From JBPRGG01 sp051418075 (lineage in GTDB: Bacteria; Bacteroidota; Bacteroidia; Cytophagales; Cyclobacteriaceae), in NCBI GenBank assembly GCA_051418075.1, contig JBPRGG010000042.1, positions 1 through 64,000 of the forward strand: a stretch of DNA of 64,000 bases, given 5' to 3'. Under the pieces are notes generated by a model. It did no database searches. It had not been told where the DNA came from and saw only the letters and a program-made list of their open reading frames with translations. The translations under genes were made by a program, and so were the position numbers. The first letter of the stretch is position 1, and every line of letters starts with the position of its first letter. Shown here piece after piece: positions 43,772 to 52,553 of the stretch.

Positions 43772-45175
43772 TTACTTTTCTAAATTCCCGATCATCTTTT
43801 CAGGTACCACCCACTGATCAAATTGTTCTGAAGTTAAAAGGTTTAATTCTACGGCTGCTTCTTTCAGTGTTTTCCCTTCTTTATGCGCTTTTTTAGCTAT
43901 TTTAGCGGCATTTTCATAGCCAATGTGGGTATTTAATGCAGTCACTAACATCAGCGAGTTTTCCAGATTTTTCTTAATACCCTCATGGTCAGGTTCTATA
44001 CCAATTGCACAATTTTTATTAAAACTATCACATGCGTCACCTAAAAGCTGAGCTGCAACCAATAAATTGTAGACCATCACAGGCTTAAACACGTTTAATT
44101 CAAAGTGTCCTGTCATTCCGCCGATGTTTATAGCTGCATCACAGCCAATTACCTGGGCGCAAACCATGGTTAAGGCTTCACTTTGGGTTGGGTTTACCTT
44201 ACCAGGCATGATAGATGATCCGGGTTCGTTTTCAGGTATTGTTATTTCACCGATTCCACAACGGGGACCTGAAGCCAGCATTCTGATATCGTTACCAATT
44301 TTCATCAGGCTCACAGCCAGTTGTTTCAGAGCGCCGGAAGTTTCAACCATAGCATCATGGGCGGCCAGCGATTCAAATTTATTTTCAGCAGTTACAAAGG
44401 GGAGCCCGGTAAGATCAGCTATCTTTTGAGCTACTTTTTCTGCATATCCAGCTGGTGCATTTAAACCTGTTCCTACGGCTGTACCTCCAAGAGCCAGTTC
44501 AGATAAATGATCCAGTGTATTTTTCAGAGCTTTCAATCCATGATCCAATTGAGATACATATCCGGAGAATTCATGCCCCAGGGTGAGTGGTGTAGCATCC
44601 ATAAAGTGGGTACGGCCGATTTTTACTACTTTGGCAAAAGCCCTGGCTTTTTGATCCAGTACATCTCTCAGCCCCTGGATTTTAGGAATTGTATCTTCCA
44701 CAATTTTTTTATAGGCCGCAATGTGCATGGCTGTGGGAAAAGTATCATTGGAAGATTGTGATTTATTGACATCATCATTGGGATGGATCTTTTTGCCGGA
44801 GTCATCTAATTTGCCTCCCATCAGTACATGCGCCCGGTTGGCTACTACTTCATTAACATTCATATTACTTTGAGTGCCAGAACCTGTCTGCCAGATCACT
44901 AATGGGAATTCGTCATCCAGTTTGCCTTCCAGGATCTCATCACACACTTTAGCAATCATTTCAGCTTTTTCCTGAGATAACACTCCCAATTCCTGGTTAG
45001 TCAATGCAGCAGCTTTTTTCAGGTAGGCAAAAGCATAAATGATCTCGATGGGCATTTTCATTCTTTCCCCACCAATGGTAAAATTATTTCTGGATCTTTC
45101 GGTTTGGGCTCCCCAGAAATTTTCAGCGGGAACCTGAACTTCACCCATGGTATCTTTTTCTATGCGGTATTCCAT
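43772..45175 (-). CDS. fumC: Class II fumarate hydratase
   Basis: 467 residues. The fumarase/aspartase signature GSSIMPGKVNPTQSEAL is intact (about 318-334), as are SGTQSNMNVNEVVANRA, SSNDTFPTAMHIAA and the catalytic-region GRTHFMDATPLTLGHEFSGY. It converts fumarate to malate in the TCA cycle and is a soluble homotetramer. No iron-sulfur cysteines are needed in this class. A single-gene unit with a -7-like element 41 nt upstream of its ATG and a strong inverted repeat downstream. Confidence 0.97.
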   Translation of the reverse strand: MEYRIEKDTMGEVQVPAENFWGAQTERSRNNFTIGGERMKMPIEIIYAFAYLKKAAALTNQELGVLSQEKAEMIAKVCDEILEGKLDDEFPLVIWQTGSGTQSNMNVNEVVANRAHVLMGGKLDDSGKKIHPNDDVNKSQSSNDTFPTAMHIAAYKKIVEDTIPKIQGLRDVLDQKARAFAKVVKIGRTHFMDATPLTLGHEFSGYVSQLDHGLKALKNTLDHLSELALGGTAVGTGLNAPAGYAEKVAQKIADLTGLPFVTAENKFESLAAHDAMVETSGALKQLAVSLMKIGNDIRMLASGPRCGIGEITIPENEPGSSIMPGKVNPTQSEALTMVCAQVIGCDAAINIGGMTGHFELNVFKPVMVYNLLVAAQLLGDACDSFNKNCAIGIEPDHEGIKKNLENSLMLVTALNTHIGYENAAKIAKKAHKEGKTLKEAAVELNLLTSEQFDQWVVPEKMIGNLEK

Positions 45176-45216
45176 AAATATTGTTTTTTGGTTATGTATG
45201 AAAAAATTAATTGGTC

Positions 45217-45224
45217 CAAATTTA
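45217..45224 (-). promoter_or_regulatory. -7 promoter element for fumC
   Basis: The minus strand reads TAAATTTG, a match to TAnnTTTG, ending 41 nt before the fumC ATG. No clear -33 partner. The surrounding DNA is very AT-rich, so chance is possible. Confidence 0.45.
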
Positions 45225-45437
45225 ATTAAAATATTTTTTGGTTTATAAAATGAAATGCGTATTTCAAGAATAAGATTTAATCCAAACCAAAGATTTCAGA
45301 TCAGCCTTGAATAATTTGATAAATTTCAACTGAATTCAGGAATTCAGGCTCTATAGTGGAACTGTGAGCCACGGGAGCAAAGGCACCATTCCAGGAATCA
45401 ATATAGTTTAATAGCTTCTTTGCCTGTTACAGGCTTT

Positions 45438-45578
45438 ATGATTTGGTGGGGTAAAGAGTCTAAAGATAAGATCAGGTATAAAAAGTCTGAAAACATATTC
45501 TTGTCCGATGATGGAAAAGCCAAGCTGAATGGCAAAAAATATGTTGGTAAGGATAATGTTTTCTCAAATTTAAGCTAG
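45438..45578 (+). pseudogene. Small open frame, possible gene remnant
   Basis: 46 codons from ATG to TAG, reading MIWWGKESKDKIRYKKSEN then FLSDDGKAKLNGKKYVGKDN. The frame stays open a further 20 or more codons upstream without a start codon. The strongly charged, Lys/Asp-rich composition looks like real protein rather than noise, but no family is recognised and no promoter is visible. It may be the 3' end of a degraded gene or a small protein gene. Confidence 0.3.
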
Positions 45579-45608
45579 GGTATAATCCCGTTCGAAAATA
45601 AATCAATT

Positions 45609-45773
45609 TTACTGACCTTTCCCCTTTTCATTATTCTTATGTTGGTCAAATTGTTTGGTTGAAACAGGTTGAGTTTGGTTTATTTTCTTCTTTTTTTCAT
45701 TAAAAAATTTGGCCACATCACTGATGGGAAGATAATTGTTAGTTAGATGGATATTGGCCTGAATACATGGTTT
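45609..45773 (-). pseudogene. C-terminal remnant of an unrecognised gene
   Basis: An open minus-strand frame of 54 codons ending in TAA at 45609-45611 and closed upstream by a stop at 45774-45776. It has no good start codon. The residues LTNNYLPISDVAKFFNEKKK followed by a Gln/Lys-rich hydrophilic tail (QFDQHKNNEKGKGQ) have the look of a protein C-terminus. Family unknown. Confidence 0.3.
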
Positions 45774-45885
45774 TTACTGAGTTTCCTTAAACGGGTAGCA
45801 AATCTATGAAATGAGATAGTAAAGCCATCAATAGTGTGAAGCAGAATAACAAGATTCACTGCTAGGAATTCTTAACAATTAAAGA

Positions 45886-47340
45886 TCAAATCAAGTAAAT
45901 AAAGCAATAGGCTACAGCCGCACATATCAATGAAGCCAAAATTACCGGAAGTAAATTCACTTTAAGTATTTTACTGTAATCAGAAATACCTACTATCGCT
46001 GCGGCAGCAATGATATTAAACAAACATACGGCATTCCCCAGCGATGCACCGGCCAGTTGCAAACTTAGGATCAATGGTGGTGAAATATTCAGATTCTGGG
46101 CTGAGGTATACTGAATGGAACTAAAAATAATATTTGAAACGGTGGTACTCCCGGTAATAAAAGCCCCCAATACACCGATCAGGGGGCTGAAAACAGGGTA
46201 GGCTGGCCCGGTTTGTACAAAGATATTGGCCAGCGCATTGATCATGGAAGGATATTCTGTTCCACTGTTGAGCATTAATTGTGTAATGGCCAGAGAGGGA
46301 AAAAGGATCAGAAAAACAGTAAATGTTTTGGAAAAAACCGGTTTAAGATCGACCCTGAAATCTCTTACCTGGTACAGGGCAAACACTGCCGCCAAAAGAA
46401 ATGGAATCAATGGCGATTTAAAAGGTTGGAGCGAAGCTGTAACGCCAGTTCCATAAATAGAAGAAAAAGTTATATCGTAAGCCAGAATTTCAGCCAGCCA
46501 GGGAAAGATCTTGGGCAGCAAAAGGATGGATACTAGCACCAGGTAAGGCATCCAAGGTTTCCAAAGGATTCTTTTGTGCTTGAACAGAAACAAATAAGCA
46601 AACAATGCCATTGTTATGGCTGCGATGATACCGGTCAATTCCATGGCAAAATAGCTGACTCCCACAAATGGAATCATAATAGCAAAATATAAAATCCAGC
46701 TATACCTGTTTCTAAAGGATGGATGCTCTTCCTTTACAAACTTTCGAATAAAAAGCATTACAGCAATACCTCCGGCTAAAATGAGCAGGGTTGAGATTAA
46801 ATATATTTGCCTGACAGTTTCGGTTTCTAAACCCAAAGGGGTTTGCAAGCCAGCGATTACCGGTGTACCCACTGCACCGGAAATGGCAAAGAAGCCATCA
46901 ATTAAAAGAACCACAGCTATAGACAATACCGGAGAAAATCCCAAGGAAATCAACAAAAGTGGAACAATGGCTCCGGGTGTGCCAAAACCGGCAACACTTT
47001 CAAAGAAAGCAGTAAAAAATAAGGCCAGAAAGTAAAAACGAAAGGTCTTATCCGGATGGATTTCAGCCAGTGATGTTTTGATCTGGACAATATATTTTTT
47101 TTGCTCCATGATGTGATATAGAAAAACAGCACCAAAAATGATCATCAGAATATTAATAGTGCCAATCAGGGCGCTGAAGATGGAGGCCAGAAAAGTAACT
47201 AATTCACTGCCACGACTAAAAAACAATAGAATGGTCACAATAAATCCTGCATAAACACCGGCTTTTACCCCTTTCCAAAGGCTTACCAAAAGGAGTACGA
47301 TGATGGGTAAAAATGAGAGCCAGTTGAATAATAAGGTCAT
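45886..47340 (-). CDS. lctP: L-lactate permease (LctP family)
   Basis: 484 residues, shorter than the usual 530-550 but with both ends intact. About 12-13 membrane segments. Family-specific stretches: FESVAGFGTPGAIVPLLLISLGFSP, LLIDGFFAISGAVGTPVIAGL, GVLGAFITGSTTVSNIIFSS and GASLGNAVCLFNIIAAAAIVG. It imports L-lactate (some members glycolate) with protons at the inner membrane. No lactate dehydrogenase or lldR/LutABC genes are adjacent, so the pathway partners are elsewhere. The substrate could be another short monocarboxylate. Confidence 0.9.
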   Translation of the reverse strand: MTLLFNWLSFLPIIVLLLVSLWKGVKAGVYAGFIVTILLFFSRGSELVTFLASIFSALIGTINILMIIFGAVFLYHIMEQKKYIVQIKTSLAEIHPDKTFRFYFLALFFTAFFESVAGFGTPGAIVPLLLISLGFSPVLSIAVVLLIDGFFAISGAVGTPVIAGLQTPLGLETETVRQIYLISTLLILAGGIAVMLFIRKFVKEEHPSFRNRYSWILYFAIMIPFVGVSYFAMELTGIIAAITMALFAYLFLFKHKRILWKPWMPYLVLVSILLLPKIFPWLAEILAYDITFSSIYGTGVTASLQPFKSPLIPFLLAAVFALYQVRDFRVDLKPVFSKTFTVFLILFPSLAITQLMLNSGTEYPSMINALANIFVQTGPAYPVFSPLIGVLGAFITGSTTVSNIIFSSIQYTSAQNLNISPPLILSLQLAGASLGNAVCLFNIIAAAAIVGISDYSKILKVNLLPVILASLICAAVAYCFIYLI

Positions 47341-47429
47341 TTTAGGTTGAATATGAATTTTGTAGGGATGTTTGAAAAAAACCAGAAATTAAAATTCCAG
47401 CTGGGCTAGTTTGGTTTATTTGGTCTTTA

Positions 47430-48068
47430 TTAAAAGCGGATTCCTATTTCCAGGCTTAGGTAATCATTTTTCACCACGATTTTCTCATCCAGGTCTATCT
47501 GTTCACCCACCACATTGAACAAGCCCCTGGCATATGAAATACCGCCATAGGCATAAGTGGTATAGCCGATTCTCCAGTCAATCCCGGTACTTATTAACAG
47601 ACTGCTGTCAATGATTTTGAAGTTTTTAATATATACATTGTTTTCGGATTTATTTTCTTCGTGGATCTTAATATCACTACTCACACCAACCTGAAAATAA
47701 AGCCTTTTATCCAGAGATATTTCATTGGTGAAAAGTTTTAGTGTCAATGGGATCTGCAAATACTGGAGATTGTAATCTTCTTCAACAGTAGGCGCATTAT
47801 CTACCGGATTGATGGATAAACCGACGCTTTTAGGCAGGAAAAAAAGACCGGTACTGAAATAATAATTCTCTTTCAGGAAAAAATCCAGTGTAGCTCCTCC
47901 AGCCAGTTTGAGATTAGCCCCATTGGCTGAAAATCTGGCCAGGTCTGATTCAGAAGAAAGCCGGTTGACTGAAAAAAGTGGAAACACCTTTGCCCCTATA
48001 TCTACCTGGGCATAAATATTGTAAGTTAAAACAAATAAAAATGAAAAAAAGATCAGTAAACTTTTCAT
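47430..48068 (-). CDS. Outer membrane beta-barrel protein (PorT-like family)
   Basis: 212 residues. Signal peptide about 1-21 (ending YNIYAQ), then eight or so alternating amphipathic strands (DIGAKVFPLFSVNRL, NLKLAGGATLDFFLKENYYFSTGLFFLP, YLQIPLTLKLFTNEI, LYFQVGVSSDIKIHE) ending in a typical aromatic terminus (LSLEIGIRF). This is the OMP_b-brl_2 type found in numbers in Bacteroidota; PorT of the T9SS is one member. It is divergent from gldB by 43 nt, and the two promoters must share this gap. The specific role is unknown. Confidence 0.8.
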   Translation of the reverse strand: MKSLLIFFSFLFVLTYNIYAQVDIGAKVFPLFSVNRLSSESDLARFSANGANLKLAGGATLDFFLKENYYFSTGLFFLPKSVGLSINPVDNAPTVEEDYNLQYLQIPLTLKLFTNEISLDKRLYFQVGVSSDIKIHEENKSENNVYIKNFKIIDSSLLISTGIDWRIGYTTYAYGGISYARGLFNVVGEQIDLDEKIVVKNDYLSLEIGIRF

Positions 48069-48111
48069 ATTGATTTATAATAAATAAATTCAAATTTCAT
48101 TAAAAAACTAT

Positions 48112-49101
48112 ATGAGAACCACAATAATTATAGTGTTAGTCTTGCTAATATGGGGCGGTTGCAGCAAAAAACAATGCGATATAGCCCCTGAAATTAGCCA
48201 AATCAATATAGATTTAAAAATAAACAGATTAGAACAAGAGCTGTTCAACCTCAAAACTAAAACAGAAGTAAATAGCTTTATCCATAATTATCCGGATTTT
48301 TCAAAGTCTTTTTTAAATCGCAGTGAATACCCCCATGATTCCATGTTGGTAAACCGTCTGTATAACCTGATCCATGATCCTCATATTGATTCCTTATATC
48401 AGGAAACTCAACAGGTGTTTGGTGATTTTAGCCAGGTCGAACAGGAATTTCGGCGTGCATTTCAGCATATCAAACATTATTATCCTCAATTTGAAGCTCC
48501 CCGGATCTATACAATGATCACCGGAATGAGCAATGATCTGTTTGTTTCTAATGATATGATCGTAATTGGATTGGATTTCTTCCTGGGTGAAGGGGCACAG
48601 TACCGACCACTGGATATTCCTCAGTACATTCTGAAAAGATATCAGAAAGAATATATTGTGCCCAGTGTGGTGCTTTTGTTATCCAATAAGTTTAATCAAA
48701 CAAATTATCAGGATAAATCCATGCTGGCTGATATGATTTTCTATGGTAAGTCTTATTACTTTACCAAGCAAATGATGCCTTGTGCCAATGACAGCCTGAT
48801 CATTGGTTATTCCGGGCAAGAACTGGAAGATATCGATCAGCATGAAGACATCATTTGGGCAAATTTTTTAGAAAATGAATTATTATACGAAACCAGTCAT
48901 ATTATCAAAAATAAATTTTTTGGAGAAAGGCCTAAAGTTTTTGAGATCGGGGATAAATGTCCTGGTAGAATTGGGGCCTGGGTAGGTTGGGAAATTGTAC
49001 AGCAATATATGGAAAATGAAGAAGGTGTAAGCCTGCCAGAGTTGATGGCTGATACCAAAGTACAGGAAATATTTAAGCAATCGAGGTATAAACCATTTTA
49101 A
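48112..49101 (+). CDS. gldB: Gliding motility lipoprotein GldB
   Basis: 329 residues. Signal peptide with lipobox WGGC (Cys17). The mature sequence matches GldB: INIDLKINRLEQELFNLK, FLNRSEYPHDSMLVNRLYNLIHDP, FSQVEQEFRRAFQHIKHYYPQF, YTMITGMSNDLFVSNDMIVIGLDFFLG, and C-terminal PGRIGAWVGWEIVQQYMEN, which resemble DUF2268-type folds. GldB is needed for gliding and chitin use in F. johnsoniae and lies in the cell envelope. The usual neighbour gldC is not present here. A clear terminator follows it. Confidence 0.92.
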   Translation: MRTTIIIVLVLLIWGGCSKKQCDIAPEISQINIDLKINRLEQELFNLKTKTEVNSFIHNYPDFSKSFLNRSEYPHDSMLVNRLYNLIHDPHIDSLYQETQQVFGDFSQVEQEFRRAFQHIKHYYPQFEAPRIYTMITGMSNDLFVSNDMIVIGLDFFLGEGAQYRPLDIPQYILKRYQKEYIVPSVVLLLSNKFNQTNYQDKSMLADMIFYGKSYYFTKQMMPCANDSLIIGYSGQELEDIDQHEDIIWANFLENELLYETSHIIKNKFFGERPKVFEIGDKCPGRIGAWVGWEIVQQYMENEEGVSLPELMADTKVQEIFKQSRYKPF

Positions 49102-49129
49102 AAGTTATTCTACCTTACCTCATCTTTTG

Positions 49130-49158
49130 TCCTGTCCCGACAGGACCTGCTTTTTTTC
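49130..49158 (+). terminator. Intrinsic terminator of gldB
   Basis: GTCCTGT and ACAGGAC pair around CCCG, then CTGC and a run of seven T (49152-49158). It lies 28 nt after the gldB stop. Confidence 0.75.
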
Positions 49159-49169
49159 TTAAAAAAATA

Positions 49170-49275
49170 GGCAAAGAATCAAGATATAAAAAACTCTCAA
49201 CACCTACCGCGGCCTTACGCTCGAAGGGATTCTGTCCTGGCACAGGCTACCAGCATTTTCTGTCGGGCCAGCGCG
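49170..49275 (+). repeat. Dispersed structured intergenic repeat, copy 2
   Basis: Same element as 34234-34344, in the same orientation. Conserved at the two ends (AGGCAAAGAATCAAGATA and CAGCATTTTCTGTCGGGCCA) and in CACCTACCGCGGCCTT. The central part differs; here CCTGGCACAGG forms its own small stem. Both copies lie shortly after plus-strand genes. Confidence 0.65.
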
Positions 49276-49494
49276 CTAATTATTACTATATATGCTTACC
49301 CATTTCCGTAATTTTCTGATACCATGAAAATGCGTGCCTTTAATTTAATTAATTATTCAATGGTGGTCAGCGGTCGTCAGTCAATGAAAACGTCATTGTC
49401 TGATTGTATTTTTCCGGAAAATACAGGATTATTAATGACATGTCAGGACGGGGTAATGATCTTCGAAAATTTCAGAGATTTAGGATCTATTTCA

Positions 49495-50151
49495 TTAAAT
49501 GCTCAGGGGCTTGATATTTTTCTGATAGTAGCGACAAATATGAGTGATTTTGCATTCCAGACATTTCGGCTTCCTGGCCAGACAAACATACCTGCCATGC
49601 AGGATCAGCCAATGATGGGCTATATTCAAATGCTTCTGAGGAATATATTTCAATAATTGTTTCTCTACTTCCAGGGGTGTTTTAGCGGATTGATTGACTA
49701 ATCCCAATCTTTTGGAAACCCGGAATACATGAGTATCCACAGCCATGGTAGGTTGGTTATAAATCACATTTGCAACGACATTGGCTGTTTTCCTGCCTAC
49801 ACCTGGTAACTTTTGAAGTTCCTGAATAGAATCAGGAACAATACCCCGGAAATCATTGACCAGCATTTTAGCCATACCGATCAGATGTTTGGTTTTATTA
49901 TTGGGATAGGAGATGCTTTTGATGTATGGAAAAACCTGGTCAAAAGAAGACAAGGCTAAATCCTGCACAGTGGGAAAAGCTTCAAAAAAGAGTGGAGTCA
50001 CCATATTCACTCTTTTATCAGTACATTGAGCACTAAGAATAACCGCTACAAGCAATTCATAAGGATTGCCATAAGTTAATTCAGTGTCGGCATCAGGTTG
50101 ATTGGTGATAAAATAATCAATAAACGCTTTATAGCGTTCACGTTTCTGCAT
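49495..50151 (-). CDS. nth: Endonuclease III
   Basis: 218 residues, normal length. The helix-hairpin-helix LQKLPGVGRKTANVVANV holds the catalytic Lys, and the catalytic Asp lies in VDTHVFRVSKRLGL. The 4Fe-4S cluster ligands are spaced C-X6-C-X2-C-X5-C in CLARKPKCLECKITHIC at the C-terminus. It is a bifunctional DNA glycosylase/AP lyase that removes oxidised pyrimidines. It lies 9 nt after the small coupled protein gene, so it may share the sigma-factor transcript. Confidence 0.96.
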   Translation of the reverse strand: MQKRERYKAFIDYFITNQPDADTELTYGNPYELLVAVILSAQCTDKRVNMVTPLFFEAFPTVQDLALSSFDQVFPYIKSISYPNNKTKHLIGMAKMLVNDFRGIVPDSIQELQKLPGVGRKTANVVANVIYNQPTMAVDTHVFRVSKRLGLVNQSAKTPLEVEKQLLKYIPQKHLNIAHHWLILHGRYVCLARKPKCLECKITHICRYYQKNIKPLSI

Positions 50152-50160
50152 TCTAAAAAA

Positions 50161-50397
50161 TTAGTTGACGGTATGATAATTCATACTTCGGGAATAATGC
50201 AGGATATTATCAACTGATTCATCAGACGGCACCTTCATTATGTCATTCAGACTATCTTTTATATTGATCAATTGATTATATAGATCCAATAGCTCTGAAT
50301 CACATAACAAAAGCTGCTCTATCTCTTTGTTTTCACTTTCCGAAGTTTCCTGATATACGTATCTGATAATGTCATCATGGGTAAAAGTTTTGGTCAT
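50161..50397 (-). CDS. Small protein coupled to an ECF sigma factor
   Basis: 78 residues from the ATG at 50397 (MTKTFTHDDIIRYVYQET). Its first 23 nt overlap the 3' end of the sigma-factor gene. It is soluble and acidic, with a helical N-terminal part (ESENKEIEQLLLCDSELLDLYNQL), and ends NILHYSRSMNYHTVN. The position is that of an anti-sigma factor, but it has no membrane segment and no zinc-binding HxxxCxxC motif. Similar short companions follow ECF sigma genes in other Cytophagia. A regulatory role is inference. Confidence 0.7.
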   Translation of the reverse strand: MTKTFTHDDIIRYVYQETSESENKEIEQLLLCDSELLDLYNQLINIKDSLNDIMKVPSDESVDNILHYSRSMNYHTVN

Positions 50398-50968
50398 AGG
50401 CAATATTGTTTTTCTCCATTTTTTTCCGCAGGTTGATGAGTGCATATCTCATTCTTCCTAAAGCGGTATTGATACTAACATTTGTCGCCTCTGCTATATC
50501 CTGAAAACTCATTTGCATATAATGCCTCATGATCAACACTTCCCGTTGAGCATCAGGTAGTTCCTGAATAAGTTTTCGCAATTTAGCATGGCTGTCTTTT
50601 TTTATTTGTACAGACTCTATGGAGTCTTCTGAAAAATCCATCGTATTAAAAACATTACTGCCATCTTCCATCACAATGGTGGGATAACGCTTTGCTCTTC
50701 TAAAAAAGTCAATAGCCAAATTATGAGCAATTCTCATTATCCAGGGTAAAAATTTACCCTCTTCATTATACCTTCCGCATTTAATGGTATTTATTGCCTT
50801 AATAAATGTTTCCTGCAATAAATCCTCAGCTACAAAATTGTCTTTGACAATTAAATAAATAGCAGTGTAAATCTTTGACTTATGTCGGTTTACCAACTTC
50901 TCAAATGCCTCTTCGTTACCATCGATGTACCGGGTTACTAGCTCTCTGTCACTGATTTCGTATTTCAT
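50375..50968 (-). CDS. ECF RNA polymerase sigma factor
   Basis: 197 residues. Region 2: FEKLVNRHKSKIYTAIYLIVKDNFVAEDLLQETFIKAI with the -10 contact stretch GKFLPWIMRIAHNLAIDFFRRAKR. Region 4: LPDAQREVLIMRHYMQMSFQDIAEATNVSINTALGRMRYALINLRKK, a typical HTH. It lacks region 3 and C-terminal extras, as expected of group IV. The overlapping downstream gene may modulate it. Target promoters cannot be read from this window. No strong -33/-7 pair is seen before its start. Confidence 0.93.
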   Translation of the reverse strand: MKYEISDRELVTRYIDGNEEAFEKLVNRHKSKIYTAIYLIVKDNFVAEDLLQETFIKAINTIKCGRYNEEGKFLPWIMRIAHNLAIDFFRRAKRYPTIVMEDGSNVFNTMDFSEDSIESVQIKKDSHAKLRKLIQELPDAQREVLIMRHYMQMSFQDIAEATNVSINTALGRMRYALINLRKKMEKNNIAYDQNFYP

Positions 50969-51603
50969 TTCAAATTACCTGTTTAGTTAACGTAGAGGTT
51001 TATTTCATATTGTCATTATTTAAAGATTTAACAAGATTTAAAATTGCACCTAATCAACAAATATAATTTAGAAGCCAATACTTTCAAAATATATTCAAGC
51101 CTTTGTACTATCGTGTGAGCCGTTTAATTGGTCTTCTTACTGATTTTCAGTAAAAATCAACCAATTATTATGCCAGTATTGTAACTTATGTTGATTTTTT
51201 ATAAACTCAATACTTAAAGCTATTTACATAACTTTTAGTTCCATAAAATAAGAAAAATAAAATGGCAATACCAAACTCAATATAAAAATCATATAAGAAT
51301 AATCCAACATTTAACCTGCAATAAATGTATGTTTTTTAAGTGCTAATTACTTCTTTTTAAGGAAGAATCAATAAGTTTTGATTAACGTAAGAAACTGTTT
51401 TAAATAATAGTTTGATAATAATGGTATAAAATGACCTGTTATCTGGATTAAATTTATTTTAACATCTATTGTATATAGAAAAGTGATTTTTATTCAGATG
51501 TAATATTTGTTAGAATATTATCTATAAAAATTGGCTGTTTCCCATTTTTTTTTCGGCAAAAATCTACGCATAAACTTTCAACGGGAGGTAGCTGCAGTAA
51601 GTA
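50969..51603. other. AT-rich intergenic region
   Basis: 635 bp between the sigma-factor start and the end of the OadG-like gene, both minus strand. No gene, no strong hairpin and no repeat seen. It should contain the sigma-factor promoter; the closest word is TAATTTG just before its ATG, one base short of the consensus. Confidence 0.5.
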
Positions 51604-51978
51604 TTAGGAAGCTTTTTTGGCAAACCTTTTATTTAAGTTCATGACCGAATAAATCTTTGAACTCCAGGGGGAATAGTTTTTACCCATTCGTTTGATGGTC
51701 AGTATGGTATTTTCCTGGTCGTGAATATCTTCCAGATAAAGATAAAAGGCAGTGCCTATGACAGCAGTCAATTCCCCATTGACATCCCTGGCTAATCTGA
51801 TTTCCTTCACCGGAACATCCTTCTTTTTAAGTTGAACATTGATTTTAAGGTTTATTAATTTAGAGGTCAGCTCCAGGATGAACCATAAAATGGTTAATGC
51901 AGTAAAAACTACTGCACAACCGATTCCTGCCACAACCAATCCCTGGTTGAACATGGCCATATCCATATAGATAATCAT
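51604..51978 (-). CDS. OadG-like membrane protein (sodium-pump decarboxylase gamma type)
   Basis: 124 residues. One membrane segment near the N-terminus (FNQGLVVAGIGCAVVFTALTILWFIL), then a charged linker (LKINVQLKKKDVPVKE) and a small soluble tail. The G-V-V-F-x-x-L pattern in the helix is the OadG (PF04277) signature. In complete systems OadG anchors the biotin-dependent sodium-pumping decarboxylase with OadA and OadB, neither of which is near. A start at Met5 or Met7 is also possible. Orphan gene with its function unproven. Confidence 0.65.
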   Translation of the reverse strand: MIIYMDMAMFNQGLVVAGIGCAVVFTALTILWFILELTSKLINLKINVQLKKKDVPVKEIRLARDVNGELTAVIGTAFYLYLEDIHDQENTILTIKRMGKNYSPWSSKIYSVMNLNKRFAKKAS

Positions 51979-52195
51979 TGTTAAAAAATATTATGTGATT
52001 TAGGAGTTACAATTGAAATTGATACAAATTGAAGGCATATACCTTTAAGATGTCTGTTTAAGGTATATGCATAAAATTAAACGAAAGCTCCTGCAAAGTA
52101 AAATGATTCATGATTGGAATAAAAAGCGAGCAAATATAGCAGAAATTCAAATAGTTCAGCTATAGTTGTATAAAATAAAATTATAGGATAGAACG

Positions 52196-52540
52196 ATGTC
52201 TTTTTCCAGGTCTAAATTCAACTTTTTTGAGGAAGTATATGAGGTAGTGAAGTTGATTCCTTCCGGTCGGGTAACAAGTTATGGGGCCGTTGCTGCATAT
52301 TTAGGGGCTAAAGGAAGCGCCAGAATGGTTGGCTGGGCTCTTAATCAATCTTTTGGACGAATTGACATTCCAGCCCACCGGGTGGTAAACAGGGTGGGGG
52401 TGCTAAGCGGCAAACACTATTTCGGCCAACCTGATGAAATGCAAAAAAGGTTGGAGGAAGAAGGAATAACAGTGAAGAGTGACCAGGTGGTTAATTTCGA
52501 AAACCTTTTTTGGGATCCTGCAAAGGAATTGCAGCTTTAA
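52196..52540 (+). CDS. Alkyltransferase-like (ATL) DNA-binding protein
   Basis: 114 residues, matching only the C-terminal DNA-binding domain of O6-alkylguanine-DNA alkyltransferases. The helix-turn-helix IPSGRVTSYGAVAAYLGAKGSARMVGWALNQ with its Arg finger is intact. The active-site motif, normally PCHRV, is PAHRV at about 61-65, so the methyl-accepting Cys is Ala. This is the mark of ATL proteins, which bind alkylated bases and hand them to nucleotide excision repair. It is convergent with the symporter gene 13 nt downstream. Confidence 0.88.
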   Translation: MSFSRSKFNFFEEVYEVVKLIPSGRVTSYGAVAAYLGAKGSARMVGWALNQSFGRIDIPAHRVVNRVGVLSGKHYFGQPDEMQKRLEEEGITVKSDQVVNFENLFWDPAKELQL

Positions 52541-52553
52541 GTAAGTTGAGTTC

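Larger units (their letters stand above)
45176..45885. other. Long intergenic region with decayed coding remnants
   Basis: 710 bp between the fumC start and the lactate permease end. The fumC promoter element is at 45217-45224. Two short stretches with protein-like composition lie inside (45438-45578 plus, 45609-45773 minus); no intact gene. Confidence 0.5.
49102..49494. other. Intergenic region with terminator and dispersed repeat
   Basis: 393 bp between gldB and the nth stop codon. It contains the gldB terminator (49130-49158), repeat copy 2 (49170-49275) and a GGTGGTCAGCGGTCGTCAG tract at 49362-49380. The 110-codon plus-strand frame that begins at 49324 runs into the nth gene in antisense and is judged not real. 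Confidence 0.5.

Noticed and set aside
49324..49656. 110-codon plus-strand frame after gldB
   Set aside because: Its second half is antisense to the conserved 3' end of nth and it has no family signature.
43697..51392. TAACGTAAG words at about 43697 and 51383 as a regulatory motif
   Set aside because: Only two copies, in unlike positions relative to genes; probably chance in AT-rich DNA.
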